Part shown: one piece after another, positions 1 to 7,259 of the stretch | How the letters are laid out: each line of letters begins with the position of its first letter | Numbering within the stretch: position 1 is the first letter of the stretch | DNA from: a virus | Strand: one strand, 5' to 3' | Length of the DNA: 25,556 nt | Virus record (IMG/VR): IMGVR_UViG_3300039310_000155 | Location: 1-25,556 of that record | The notes under the pieces: generated by a model | Database searches by the model: none | Told to the model about the DNA's origin: nothing | What the model saw: only the letters and a program-made list of their open reading frames with translations | Program-made: the position numbers and the translations under genes

Positions 1-698
1 GCGGCCTCTTTGTTCGCCTTCGCCATGTCGTCGCCGAGAATCTTCACCAGCGAGTCGCGCAATTTCAATTGTTCGTCGAGCCCCTGTTCCGCTGTCTTGA
101 GGTCCTTACTCTGCCCCATATAAAAGTGGTAAGCGTTCAAAAGGGGAATGAGCGCAGCGAGGTTCGAATCCAGGCCCTCCGCGTGCCGCTTCAGGCGCTC
201 GACGTCCGCTTCCCCGGCGACAATCTGAGCGTTCAGCAGCGCAAGCTGGGTGTGCGCGTATTCGACGCTCTTTTTGGCCATAGCCTCCATGGCCTTGACG
301 TTTTCCTCACCGATTTCCTTCACCAGCTTTTCGGACTGCGCGATTTCGTTCACCGCGTCCGCGGCTTTTTTGGCGTGCTCGGCAAACTTCACGATCTCTT
401 CGCCCGCAAACGCGCCCAGCAGCGCCGGGCCCAGCAGGCCGATGGCGGGCAGCATCTCGCCCAAGGCCTTAGTCACGGCGCGGGGCAGGTGAATGCCAAG
501 CTCTTGGGATAGCAGCCGCGCGGTTTCGCGGTTGGAAATCAGCCCCTTATCTACGCTCTTGGTGCTCTCTTCCCAGTCGTGATTCCATTTTTCCGTGGCA
601 TCATCGAGCTGCTGATCGAAGTCCTGAAGTCCGGGCGCGACGCCGGAAGTATCCAGCCCCAGCCCGAGCACGAGTCCGATTCCGGGAGAGTAAGACAC
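1..698 (-). CDS. Tail tape measure protein, N-terminal part (runs off the left edge)
   Basis: An open minus-strand frame starts at GTG 698 with a GAAAGG ribosome site 5 bases upstream and an in-frame TGA just before it. It stays open for 232 codons to the window edge. The product has a hydrophobic stretch near residues 80-95 (around AIGLLGPALLGAFAG) followed by long charged helices rich in Lys, Glu and Ala, typical of the coiled-coil start of a tape measure protein, which sets tail length and sits inside the tail tube. It directly follows the tail-tube-like gene, as tape measures commonly do, although no tail assembly chaperone gene lies between. Only the N-terminus is visible, so the assignment rests on position and helical character. 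Another tail or internal virion protein is possible. Confidence 0.6.
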   Translation of the reverse strand, partial: MSYSPGIGLVLGLGLDTSGVAPGLQDFDQQLDDATEKWNHDWEESTKSVDKGLISNRETARLLSQELGIHLPRAVTKALGEMLPAIGLLGPALLGAFAGEEIVKFAEHAKKAADAVNEIAQSEKLVKEIGEENVKAMEAMAKKSVEYAHTQLALLNAQIVAGEADVERLKRHAEGLDSNLAALIPLLNAYHFYMGQSKDLKTAEQGLDEQLKLRDSLVKILGDDMAKANKEA

Positions 699-769
699 GG
701 AAACCTTTCACCACTGAGGCATTGAGACGCCGAGCAATCTCAAATCTCAAATCGCAAATCGCAAATGGT

Positions 770-1795
770 CTAAAGCTGATCCCAAAACTGCCCGATCATG
801 TCCCCGACCGGGCGCCACGTCACCACCGAGGCCTTGCAGGCGACGTCGTAGACGGTGGGCTTTTCGAGCGAGAATGGGAATTTCCCAGGGCTCGACGGCC
901 CCACGGCGTAAAGCACACCGCCAAACCACTTGTAGGGGTTCGTGCCGGAATTCAGCGGATCGCCGAACTGGCGGCGATAAGAGAAGCAGCCAACGCAGGG
1001 CCTGGGAACGCGCGTCTGTCCGCCGAACGTCAATTCCTGAAAGTTCTGCGCATTGGCTGGGAAGTTCGGGTCAGTGCCGCTCGAATAAGAAGTGTTGGGC
1101 ATAACCTTGGCCACAGTGGAGAGCAGCAGCTCCATCAGCTTGCCGGTGATGTCGCCGTCCTCGCCCGTGGTCACGAAATCCATAGGCGCGGTAAAGTCGT
1201 CGGCTTTGATAGGGGACATCTTGGGCATGATGTTGAAATCGATCGCGCCTTCGTTCGCCCCCACAAATATCGAGGGTCCGAGATTCATCCAGATCGCCGC
1301 CCCATCCTGCACGGGCGCCCCGTAGAGCCCTCCGACCGGCGCCGAGCCGTTGCCGCAAGTTCCGGGGAAGATGCACTGCAGGATGTTCCCGTTCGCATCG
1401 CGGATTTGCTGGTCCGGAATGGCGGTCATCCCGGCAACCCAAACCCACGTTGGCCCCACCATCCTCCAGGTGATCTGGTTTGTACCGCTGTTATCGACTA
1501 CGGTGCCGCCCACGGCGGTTGGCCAGGTGGGATGCGTCGCGCCGCTCGTCCCCGTGCCGGCAACGGCCGTCACAAGCTCGATGTTGGCGTTCGAGTCGAT
1601 GCACATCGCGCCGACGGCGTAGGCATTGTTTAGAACCCAAGCGGCCGGCGTGGCCGGGTCGGAGATTTGCAGCGGCGTGCTCGGCCCGGGGATCGGCCGC
1701 ATGCTGAAAAGCGGGCGCAGAATGTTCCAGGCGAGAAATCCGGGCCCCTGGTGGACGTTCGCCGAATTCGGCTGGTAGGTGATTTGGATTGACAT
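770..1795 (-). CDS. Tail-tube-like major tail protein with inserted domain
   Basis: 341 residues. The start at 1795 has an AAGGAG site 5 bases upstream. Residues about 185-240 (around FNIMPKMSPIKADDF and MDFVTTGEDGDITGKLMELL) follow the pattern of phage tail tube proteins, in which a conserved strand is followed by a description of the tail terminator interface. Residues about 50-115 contain W, Gly and Thr rich sequence (VLNNAYAVGAMC to ITWRMVG) of the kind found in small beta domains displayed on phage tails, so this looks like a tube protein with an inserted surface domain. It lies just before the tape measure gene. Family membership is inferred from pattern and place; a homology search is needed to settle it. 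Confidence 0.55.
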   Translation of the reverse strand: MSIQITYQPNSANVHQGPGFLAWNILRPLFSMRPIPGPSTPLQISDPATPAAWVLNNAYAVGAMCIDSNANIELVTAVAGTGTSGATHPTWPTAVGGTVVDNSGTNQITWRMVGPTWVWVAGMTAIPDQQIRDANGNILQCIFPGTCGNGSAPVGGLYGAPVQDGAAIWMNLGPSIFVGANEGAIDFNIMPKMSPIKADDFTAPMDFVTTGEDGDITGKLMELLLSTVAKVMPNTSYSSGTDPNFPANAQNFQELTFGGQTRVPRPCVGCFSYRRQFGDPLNSGTNPYKWFGGVLYAVGPSSPGKFPFSLEKPTVYDVACKASVVTWRPVGDMIGQFWDQL

Positions 1796-1807
1796 TTTCG
1801 CTCCTTG

Positions 1808-1876
1808 TAGCTCTCAGCTTTCAGCTATCAGCTTTCAGCGAACTGTGCTTGCTGACGGCTGAGAGCTGAGTGCTGA
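1808..1876. repeat. CAGCTTTCAGC-type repeat with inverted ends
   Basis: Units TAGCTCTCAGC, TTTCAGC and their complements GCTGAGAGCTGA fill the gap between two tail genes. Same family as 17461-17591. Confidence 0.75.
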
Positions 1877-1884
1877 TCGCTTCT

Positions 1885-2475
1885 TCATTGTTCGATAATG
1901 TGAAACTCCACCGGCACGCTGATCCGGGCCACGGGGACCTTGCTTTCATCCCCGGGGACCTGGCCCGTGTGCGGGTCGTGCACGATCATCTTCTTCACCG
2001 AGCCCGGCTTGTAAGGCGTGGTCTGGCGCTCGTCCGTGTTATTCGGCCAGGTAATGCGCTGCGCGGTCTCGAAAAAGGCGAAGGAAGAAAACGCGCCCGT
2101 AACCGTGCTCATGATCTGATCGAGAATGCGCTCGTAGTGGTACGCCCAGTCGGAGAGCTGCTCGGGGTCTTCGTAGCTCAGATCGAGGTGGACCATGGCC
2201 GCAATGTTGTAGTCCCGAAAATAGGGGTCGGCGCTTGCGTTGAACACGGGATCGGAGGCCGTCACCGTGAGGCAGGGATACTGCGGCGCGGCCACTTTGC
2301 CTTTGTGGAAATCAGCGATCTGGTCGAAGACCTGGCTATTGAACGGCGTGAACCCGCCCGGCGCCGCCGCGTAAGCCGTAATCGCCGCCTGCTGATTGTT
2401 CTGAAACATGGCGATGAGCTGCTCGACCAGCGCGCCGCCGAAGAGTGCCTTAAACGCAGGTTGAAAAGTTCCCAT
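1885..2475 (-). CDS. Hypothetical tail protein in tail-terminator position
   Basis: 196 residues from ATG 2475 (MGTFQPAFKALFGGAL). An earlier in-frame ATG exists at 2538, but that extension (MAMDDCRFRAIENRQSKI) is the translation of interspersed repeat DNA, so the later start is preferred although no clear ribosome site precedes it. The protein is mixed alpha/beta with a motif HLDLSYEDPEQLSDWAYHYE followed by a conserved-looking ILDQIM segment and a beta-rich C-terminus (PVARISVPVEFHIIEQ). Size and place between the G-like morphogenesis gene and the tail tube gene suggest a tail terminator or completion protein. I do not recognise a family from sequence alone. Confidence 0.65.
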   Translation of the reverse strand: MGTFQPAFKALFGGALVEQLIAMFQNNQQAAITAYAAAPGGFTPFNSQVFDQIADFHKGKVAAPQYPCLTVTASDPVFNASADPYFRDYNIAAMVHLDLSYEDPEQLSDWAYHYERILDQIMSTVTGAFSSFAFFETAQRITWPNNTDERQTTPYKPGSVKKMIVHDPHTGQVPGDESKVPVARISVPVEFHIIEQ

Positions 2476-2546
2476 GTAATTGCCGATTTTCGATTGTCGA
2501 TTTTCGATTGCCCGGAATCGGCAATCGTCCATCGCCAATCGTCAAT

Positions 2547-3209
2547 TCAGAGCGGCATCGCCGCCTGCCCCAATGGCACCGCTCCGTATCCTCCGCCCAG
2601 CACCATTCTTCCCACCTGGCTCGCCTGCACGCGGGTCAAACCAATGCCCGCTTCCTTCCCCACGCGGAAGCCGACAATGCGGTAGCGCGCGCCCACGTAG
2701 CGCACCGCATCGGACTGAAGCGTTCCGCCGAAATCATCCGGAGGCATTCCCAGCGGCCGGCGCGGCAGCGTCGAGCGCGCGCCGCCTTCGCCCGCCAGAT
2801 GCCCTCGAAAGTGATAGCCCGCCAGCGGATTGCGGTTGCCCCACTTCATGCCCATGGGGCGTTCCTCGAAAACATGATCCGAGCCGCCAAAAAATCCCTC
2901 GAGCATTTCGCCTGTGGCAATCAGGATGGGCTGCTCGCCGTACTTCTTGAGCTTGCGCTTGGCGTAGTCGTCGCTGAGCGGCGCAAACGGCCCGATCGGC
3001 GTCGCCTGGTTACTTATCTCCCGCATCACGTTGGTCGAGAGCCGCGTTTGCACGTTCCACCAGTAGCCTTGCGGGAAGCCCGGCGCCGCTTCGCGGAAGT
3101 CCTCGATCGGCGTCTTCAGCCGGAACAGGATCGGCTTTGTCCCCGGATACCGCTTGCCATCGGCGTCGACGGTGTAGACGTTCATCGCGAATTTGAGAAA
3201 GCCTGGCAT
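2547..3209 (-). CDS. Virion morphogenesis protein, Mu G-like
   Basis: 220 residues. The central segment FAPLSDDYAKRKLKKYGEQP then ILIATGEMLEG matches the layout of phage virion morphogenesis/tail completion proteins (Mu gpG, P2 gpS type), which read W-x-PLS-x-x-Y-x-x-x-K followed by IL-x-x-TG-x-L. A later PRRPLGMPPDDF corresponds to the family's PxRPFLG motif. These proteins act at the head-tail joint. The start at 3209 lies directly in repeat DNA without a ribosome site; ATG 3185 (MNVYTVDADG) is the alternative. Neighbours are a head-tail connector candidate upstream and a tail terminator candidate downstream, consistent with a connector role. Confidence 0.65.
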   Translation of the reverse strand: MPGFLKFAMNVYTVDADGKRYPGTKPILFRLKTPIEDFREAAPGFPQGYWWNVQTRLSTNVMREISNQATPIGPFAPLSDDYAKRKLKKYGEQPILIATGEMLEGFFGGSDHVFEERPMGMKWGNRNPLAGYHFRGHLAGEGGARSTLPRRPLGMPPDDFGGTLQSDAVRYVGARYRIVGFRVGKEAGIGLTRVQASQVGRMVLGGGYGAVPLGQAAMPL

Positions 3210-3317
3210 TTGCGATTTCCGATTTTGGCCATTTGCGATTTGCGATTGATGATTTGCGATTTCGGGTCCGGATCGCCCCTCCGGCGCCAGACGCTTTTAA
3301 TCACAAATCACCAATCC
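3210..3317. repeat. GCAAATCGCAAAT-type repeat tract
   Basis: Imperfect copies of ATTTGCGATTT and related units fill the gap and supply the leader of the G-like gene. Other copies: 736-769, 2484-2540, 8571-8600, 8847-8875, 16770-16791, 20034-20059, 20667-20683, 21199-21230, 22963-22986, 24208-24234. Confidence 0.75.
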
Positions 3318-4157
3318 TCAGAACTTCTGATTCTTCCCAAACGCCCGATCCTCGCCCCGGTCTTCGGGCGTCGAGCGGTCGGTTTCCGCGCCGCCGATGC
3401 CGCTGAACGTGTCGCGCGGACTTTCGATCTTAGCCAGCGAATCGAACAGGAAATCATAATCGCCGCCCTGCTGGCGCGGCTTGCCGTCCTTATCGCGGGC
3501 ATTCAGACGGTCCAGCATGGTCTGGGCTTTGGCTTCGTACTCGGCGGCCAGCTTTTGATAAAGCGTCTGCCCGGTAGCGGCAAAGACGATGCCCATCTCG
3601 CCGCAGGCGCCGAAGCGATTGATTTTTTCGAGGAGATACTGCCGGTCCCAGCCGAACCCGTCAACCCAAGTGGCAAAGTTGCCTGAGAAGGGCGGCTGGG
3701 CGATGGCTTCCTGAAATCGGCGCTGAAGAATGGCATCGATCTGCGCGCCCTCGTCGTTAATGAACGCCTGGATTTGGCCGTCGGAGGGCCCCTTGGGTCC
3801 GTTGCGCACAAACGTGCCAAACATCCCGCAGACCGCATCGACCGTCGTGTAGGCCCCGCCTTCGATGACGAGCAGGATTTCGCCGACGTAGGTTTCGCCA
3901 ATGGTCGAGATGATGGTAATCGAAACCGTGTAATTCGCTCCGGGCACGCCGCCCTTGAGCGTCAGGTCCACGGCGGTGCCATCGGGGTCGATCGCCGGCG
4001 CCGGCGAGCCGATCAAAACCGCCGTCGCGTCCACGCCCGTCACCCGGTTCGCGGCCGTTACGGAGACGATGCTCGCAATCGTGTTCCCAGCCCCGAGATC
4101 GCCGGTGAAATCGAGCGAGACGCCGAATTGTTCCGAAGGCGATTTGTAGACAAGCAT
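3318..4157 (-). CDS. Ig-like domain fused to head-tail connector-like domain
   Basis: 279 residues in two parts. Residues 1-100 are beta-rich and end in ILLVIEGG, resembling an Ig/fibronectin-like virion domain (strand patterns DGTAVDLTLKGG, ANYTVSITIIST). From about residue 101 (YTTVDAVCGMFGTFVRN, then SDGQIQAFINDEGAQIDAIL) it resembles gp6-like/gp36-like head-tail connector proteins, which begin with a 'Y-x-T-x-x-D-V' segment and a helix rich in D and I. The last 60 residues are charged and probably disordered. It lies between capsid and G-like genes, the usual connector place. No ribosome site is visible at 4157 because repeat DNA fills the leader. Connector assignment is moderate. Confidence 0.6.
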   Translation of the reverse strand: MLVYKSPSEQFGVSLDFTGDLGAGNTIASIVSVTAANRVTGVDATAVLIGSPAPAIDPDGTAVDLTLKGGVPGANYTVSITIISTIGETYVGEILLVIEGGAYTTVDAVCGMFGTFVRNGPKGPSDGQIQAFINDEGAQIDAILQRRFQEAIAQPPFSGNFATWVDGFGWDRQYLLEKINRFGACGEMGIVFAATGQTLYQKLAAEYEAKAQTMLDRLNARDKDGKPRQQGGDYDFLFDSLAKIESPRDTFSGIGGAETDRSTPEDRGEDRAFGKNQKF

Positions 4158-4232
4158 GGTAATCAGGGAACAGGGGTTAGGGGCTAGGGACTAGGGCCAA
4201 CCCCTGATCCCTTAATCCCTAATCCCTGCCTT

Positions 4233-4526
4233 TCAATACTCGACGTACACCAGCACCGTGGTGACGGCGTTCGGGGTGAAAATATAGATATTCGTGGCGT
4301 CGAAGCCCGCCGCCGCGGTCGCGGTGTCCAGGCTGCAATTCGCCACATTCGCGCCGCTGCCGATGGCCGTGAACCACACGCGCCGCGGAGTGCGCGGCAG
4401 CCCGTGCGGCACCGTGTTGCTGGAGCCGCCGGTCAGCCCGGTTACCGTCAAGGTCGCTATGTCCTTGAACGTGCCCCGGTTGTCTTGGACGATGTCGTGC
4501 AGGCTTGCTGTTACGCTAAGTCCCAT
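4233..4526 (-). CDS. Small beta-rich virion protein
   Basis: 97 residues from ATG 4526, chosen because GGAGG lies 7 bases upstream; in-frame codons farther upstream read through repeat DNA. The product is almost wholly beta-type (TLTVTGLTGGSSNTVPHG, then RRVWFTAIGSG, ending TTVLVYVEY). The segment NTVPHGLPRTP resembles a motif I have seen in small phage structural proteins, but I cannot name a family. It directly follows the capsid gene, so a head decoration or connector-stabilising role is likely by position. Confidence 0.7.
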   Translation of the reverse strand: MGLSVTASLHDIVQDNRGTFKDIATLTVTGLTGGSSNTVPHGLPRTPRRVWFTAIGSGANVANCSLDTATAAAGFDATNIYIFTPNAVTTVLVYVEY

Positions 4527-4611
4527 GGTCTTTCCTCCTCGAGTAGTTCTTCCACGAATCGGGGACAAGCCGCAGACTGCAAAACCGGCAGTCTGCGCTA
4601 CCCATAATTGA

Positions 4612-5550
4612 TTACACGCACGGGTCCCAAAGATAGGCGGCGCAATTGCCCGCCGCATTGGCGACCAGCCGCTGGTCATAGTATTTCTTCACCCGCAGGA
4701 AATCGGATTCCAGCGAGAGTTCGCGCCAGCGCAGCACGCCGCTGCGCTTTGCCCAAAAGAACGTGTAGCCAAAGGCCGGCACGCGCAGTCCGGGGCGCGC
4801 GGGACGGTAGAACAGCAGGGCGTTGTGCGCGAAAAGGTAGCCGAGCGTGTCCGCCTGGCCTTCATTCACCGTCTGCTGCAGGGCGGCGGAAACGAGCACT
4901 TTATCCACCTTGAAGACCCGCGCCAGGTCCTGCTCGTCAAGCTGGTTTCGGGCGCCATTGGCCGTGTATTTCACGCGGTCGAGGATGCGCGGATGGTTGG
5001 ACAGGATATCCATCACGTCCTGCGCCAGCAGCAGGGTGTTGGGAAAATCGCCGATTTGCGACTGGATGGTGCGCCGGCGCGTGAGGATTTCCGTCACCGG
5101 GTCGGAATTCACGTAGTCGGACCACAGCGCGGTGGTGGCCAGGTTGGCGTGGTTCGGGATGTTCGCGTCGGTGATCTGGTTGAAGAAATTCACTTCCTGA
5201 TTGAGCGCGATGATGTTGGTCAGCTTCTCGGTCTTCTCGACTTCAAGCTGCGCGCCGGGATCGGCCTGCTCGCGCTCATCGTCCGTAATCGAGTCTTCCA
5301 GCGCATGGCCGTCCGCCATGTAGAACCCGCGCGCGTCCAAATCGACTTCAATTTGCTGGGCGCGCTGGCCGGCAGCATACGCGTCCTTGTAGGAACGGAA
5401 ATGCTGCTTCGAGAATTTGTAAAACACGTCGTTTTTCTTCATGACGGGCACAACCGGCAGAACCTCTTCGGACACGAAAGCCTGGTTTCGGTACGCGATC
5501 GAGATCTGGGTTAGCGCCTCGTCAACGTGCAGTTGGTTGAGGCTGGGCAT
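4612..5550 (-). CDS. Major capsid protein
   Basis: 312 residues from ATG 5550, which has GGAGG 4 bases upstream; an in-frame ATG at 5574 adds eight residues but has no such site. The N-terminal sequence PSLNQLHVDEALTQISIAYR followed by FVSEEVLPVVPVMKKNDVFY is the signature start of a group of HK97-fold phage major capsid proteins; a middle segment ANIPNHANLATTALWSDYVN and a C-terminal RELSLESDFLRVKKYYDQRL also fit. It would form the icosahedral shell. It sits after the protease/scaffold and decoration genes, the expected order. Size is normal for the family. Confidence 0.85.
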   Translation of the reverse strand: MPSLNQLHVDEALTQISIAYRNQAFVSEEVLPVVPVMKKNDVFYKFSKQHFRSYKDAYAAGQRAQQIEVDLDARGFYMADGHALEDSITDDEREQADPGAQLEVEKTEKLTNIIALNQEVNFFNQITDANIPNHANLATTALWSDYVNSDPVTEILTRRRTIQSQIGDFPNTLLLAQDVMDILSNHPRILDRVKYTANGARNQLDEQDLARVFKVDKVLVSAALQQTVNEGQADTLGYLFAHNALLFYRPARPGLRVPAFGYTFFWAKRSGVLRWRELSLESDFLRVKKYYDQRLVANAAGNCAAYLWDPCV

Positions 5551-5750
5551 TTTTCCTCCGGAGTCTTCAGTCATCAGTTGTCAGTCATCGGTTCGAACTG
5601 AGAACTGACGACCGATTACTGAGAACTGTTTTCCGCGCCCAGCGTTACCCGGCACGACACGGCGGGCTGATTGATAAGCGGGCGAATGCGCCGGCAGACG
5701 CCCGAAGGTTCGCGGACCGCCCCGATCCGATCGGGGTCCGCGGTTCTTCT

Positions 5751-6602
5751 TCAGTGCTTCTCGAAGCTCACACTCAAATTGGCGGCCGCGCCGCTGGTGG
5801 CCGTGGCATCGCTGACCGTAATCAGGTCGCCCGCAGCCACGCTGGCGGTATGGCTGGTATCGCTGCAGGTGGCGGTCGTGTGCACAAGCGAGCAGGTGAT
5901 GGACGTTGCGGCGCCGTTCTTGTTCACGGTCAGCACATCGGTGAGCGAGCCGCCCGGGGCCGTCCCTGCGTAGACGACGAAATTCTCAAGCGTGCCGGAA
6001 GTCGGCATCACAGCCGCGCTCACCGCGCTCGTATTCGAGCTGCACGCTATGGCCGCTCCGCCCAGGCCGAACACGTAGTTGGTGGCGTTCGAGCCCACCG
6101 TGCCCGAGCAGAATCCGGAAAAGGTCGCGGCGCCGTTCACGGTCACCGTGCCGGTGGTAGGCACCGCGCTCGACATGGCGATGCAGCCGGTGATGTTGCC
6201 GGCCGAAGTCGTGCAGGTATAGAGCGGGCTGGCAGCCAGCGCCGTGCCCTGCGTGCCGGTATGCGAGAGCGACCCACCGGAGCTCCAGTAGATGTACTCG
6301 GTTGCGGACGCCAGGGTCATCGTGCCTGCCGTGATCGTTTGCATCGCCGTGCTGCTGTAGTTGGCGATCGACCCGGCCGTGTAGGTCAGCGTCATGCCGG
6401 TGGCCGCCCAGGAAACGCTGGGCTGGCCAAAGTGCGCGCTGAAGGCGTTGTAATTCGCCGAATTCGCTGCGCTGGGCCCGGCAGTGCCCTGGCCGAAGGC
6501 GGCGGTCGGCACCAGGCAGCAGGCAGTCGCCAGCAGGCCCACAATCACGGCTGTCATTCTGAGGGAAGCGAAGAATCTCGCTCTGAGCAATTGGCTTTTC
6601 AT
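5751..6602 (-). CDS. Exported serine/threonine/alanine-rich phage protein
   Basis: 283 residues. ATG 6602 is supported by AAGGAG about 9 bases upstream. Residues 1-37 look like a Sec signal peptide: basic n-region, hydrophobic core AVIVGLLATACCLVPTAA and a possible cleavage after AFG. The n-region (LRARFFASLRMT) is the translation of an interspersed repeat. The rest is low in charge and rich in Ala, Ser, Thr and Gly, with paired cysteines (LYTCTTSAGNITGC, TSITCSLVHTTATCSD) and repeated beta-strand patterns, resembling surface or fibre-like beta proteins. It lies between the decoration and capsid genes. I do not recognise a family; an envelope-located exclusion protein or a virion surface protein are both possible. 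Confidence 0.7.
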   Translation of the reverse strand: MKSQLLRARFFASLRMTAVIVGLLATACCLVPTAAFGQGTAGPSAANSANYNAFSAHFGQPSVSWAATGMTLTYTAGSIANYSSTAMQTITAGTMTLASATEYIYWSSGGSLSHTGTQGTALAASPLYTCTTSAGNITGCIAMSSAVPTTGTVTVNGAATFSGFCSGTVGSNATNYVFGLGGAAIACSSNTSAVSAAVMPTSGTLENFVVYAGTAPGGSLTDVLTVNKNGAATSITCSLVHTTATCSDTSHTASVAAGDLITVSDATATSGAAANLSVSFEKH

Positions 6603-6688
6603 AGTCTTTTCTCCTTCACAACAGTGTCAGTGCCCACCGACACAAACGGCGGGCGGGTGCGTGGCGGAAAGGCGTGCGGCGCCGGCCG

Positions 6689-7168
6689 TCACGCCTTGTA
6701 GAGATACGGCATCACCAGAACGCGGATCACGTCGCCCTGGGCGCCCGCCGCGTCGATCGCGATCCCCACCACGTTGTAGGTGGTCCCCGCCTGTGCCGGG
6801 CAGGTTTCGACGTAGCCCGAGGTGGCGGCGACGATCACCACAGCGCCGCGGGCGATTGGGGCATTGGCCACCACGCGCGAGATCCCGAAAATGCGCGTGC
6901 GGATGTTCCGCCCCTGGCCGGTCGTGGGAATCGACCCGGCAGGCCAGGCGGTGCCGGAGGTCAGTGTGTACTGGCCACCCGAATAGTCCGCCATGGCATC
7001 CGGCAGAATCGATTCCTGCGCGATGCCCAGGAACGCCGCATTCGCGCCCGCAGGATGGACACAGCCATCCGTGTAGTTCGTCGCGCGTGCGCTCAGGCAG
7101 GTGAATTTGCCGATTTCGACGTTTTCGTCAAGATGGAAACTTTGGTCGATCGCAGTGATGTCACTCAT
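6689..7168 (-). CDS. Capsid decoration/cement-like protein (DUF2190-like)
   Basis: 159 residues; the start at 7168 has GGAGG 7 bases upstream. The pattern is a small beta protein with repeated glycine turns: an N-terminal ITAIDQSFHLDENVEIGKF, a middle RTRIFGISRVVANAPIARGA followed by VIVAATSGYVETC, and the end VVGIAIDAAGAQGDVIRVLV. The last phrase, a 'G-x-A-x-x-A-x-x-x-G-D-x-x-x-V-x-V' pattern, is typical of DUF2190-type head decoration proteins that stabilise the shell. Position between the protease/scaffold and the capsid gene agrees. The ribosome site abuts a long inverted repeat at 7188-7248. Confidence 0.65.
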   Translation of the reverse strand: MSDITAIDQSFHLDENVEIGKFTCLSARATNYTDGCVHPAGANAAFLGIAQESILPDAMADYSGGQYTLTSGTAWPAGSIPTTGQGRNIRTRIFGISRVVANAPIARGAVVIVAATSGYVETCPAQAGTTYNVVGIAIDAAGAQGDVIRVLVMPYLYKA

Positions 7169-7187
7169 CGAAAATCCTCCATTGAGT

Positions 7188-7248
7188 CATTGAGTCATTG
7201 GGCCATTTGGCCATCGGGCCAATAGCAAAATGGCCCGATGACTCAATG
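7188..7248. repeat. Inverted repeat before the decoration gene
   Basis: Arms of 21 bases (7188-7208 and 7228-7248, one mismatch; core GAGTCATTGGGCCATTT) around 19 bases. The 3' arm on the minus strand ends 6 bases before the GGAGG of the decoration gene. A related unit lies at 9771-9800. Confidence 0.8.
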
Positions 7249-7259
7249 GCTAAATCCGC

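Noticed and set aside
722-1633. Long plus-strand open frame
   Set aside because: Arg/His/Gly-rich shadow of the tail-tube-like gene in GC-rich DNA. The same applies to plus frames at 1870-2685, 2508-3686, 4825-5514, 5754-6701, 7965-8942, 8588-9577, 12289-12870, 13697-14290 and 14651-15190.
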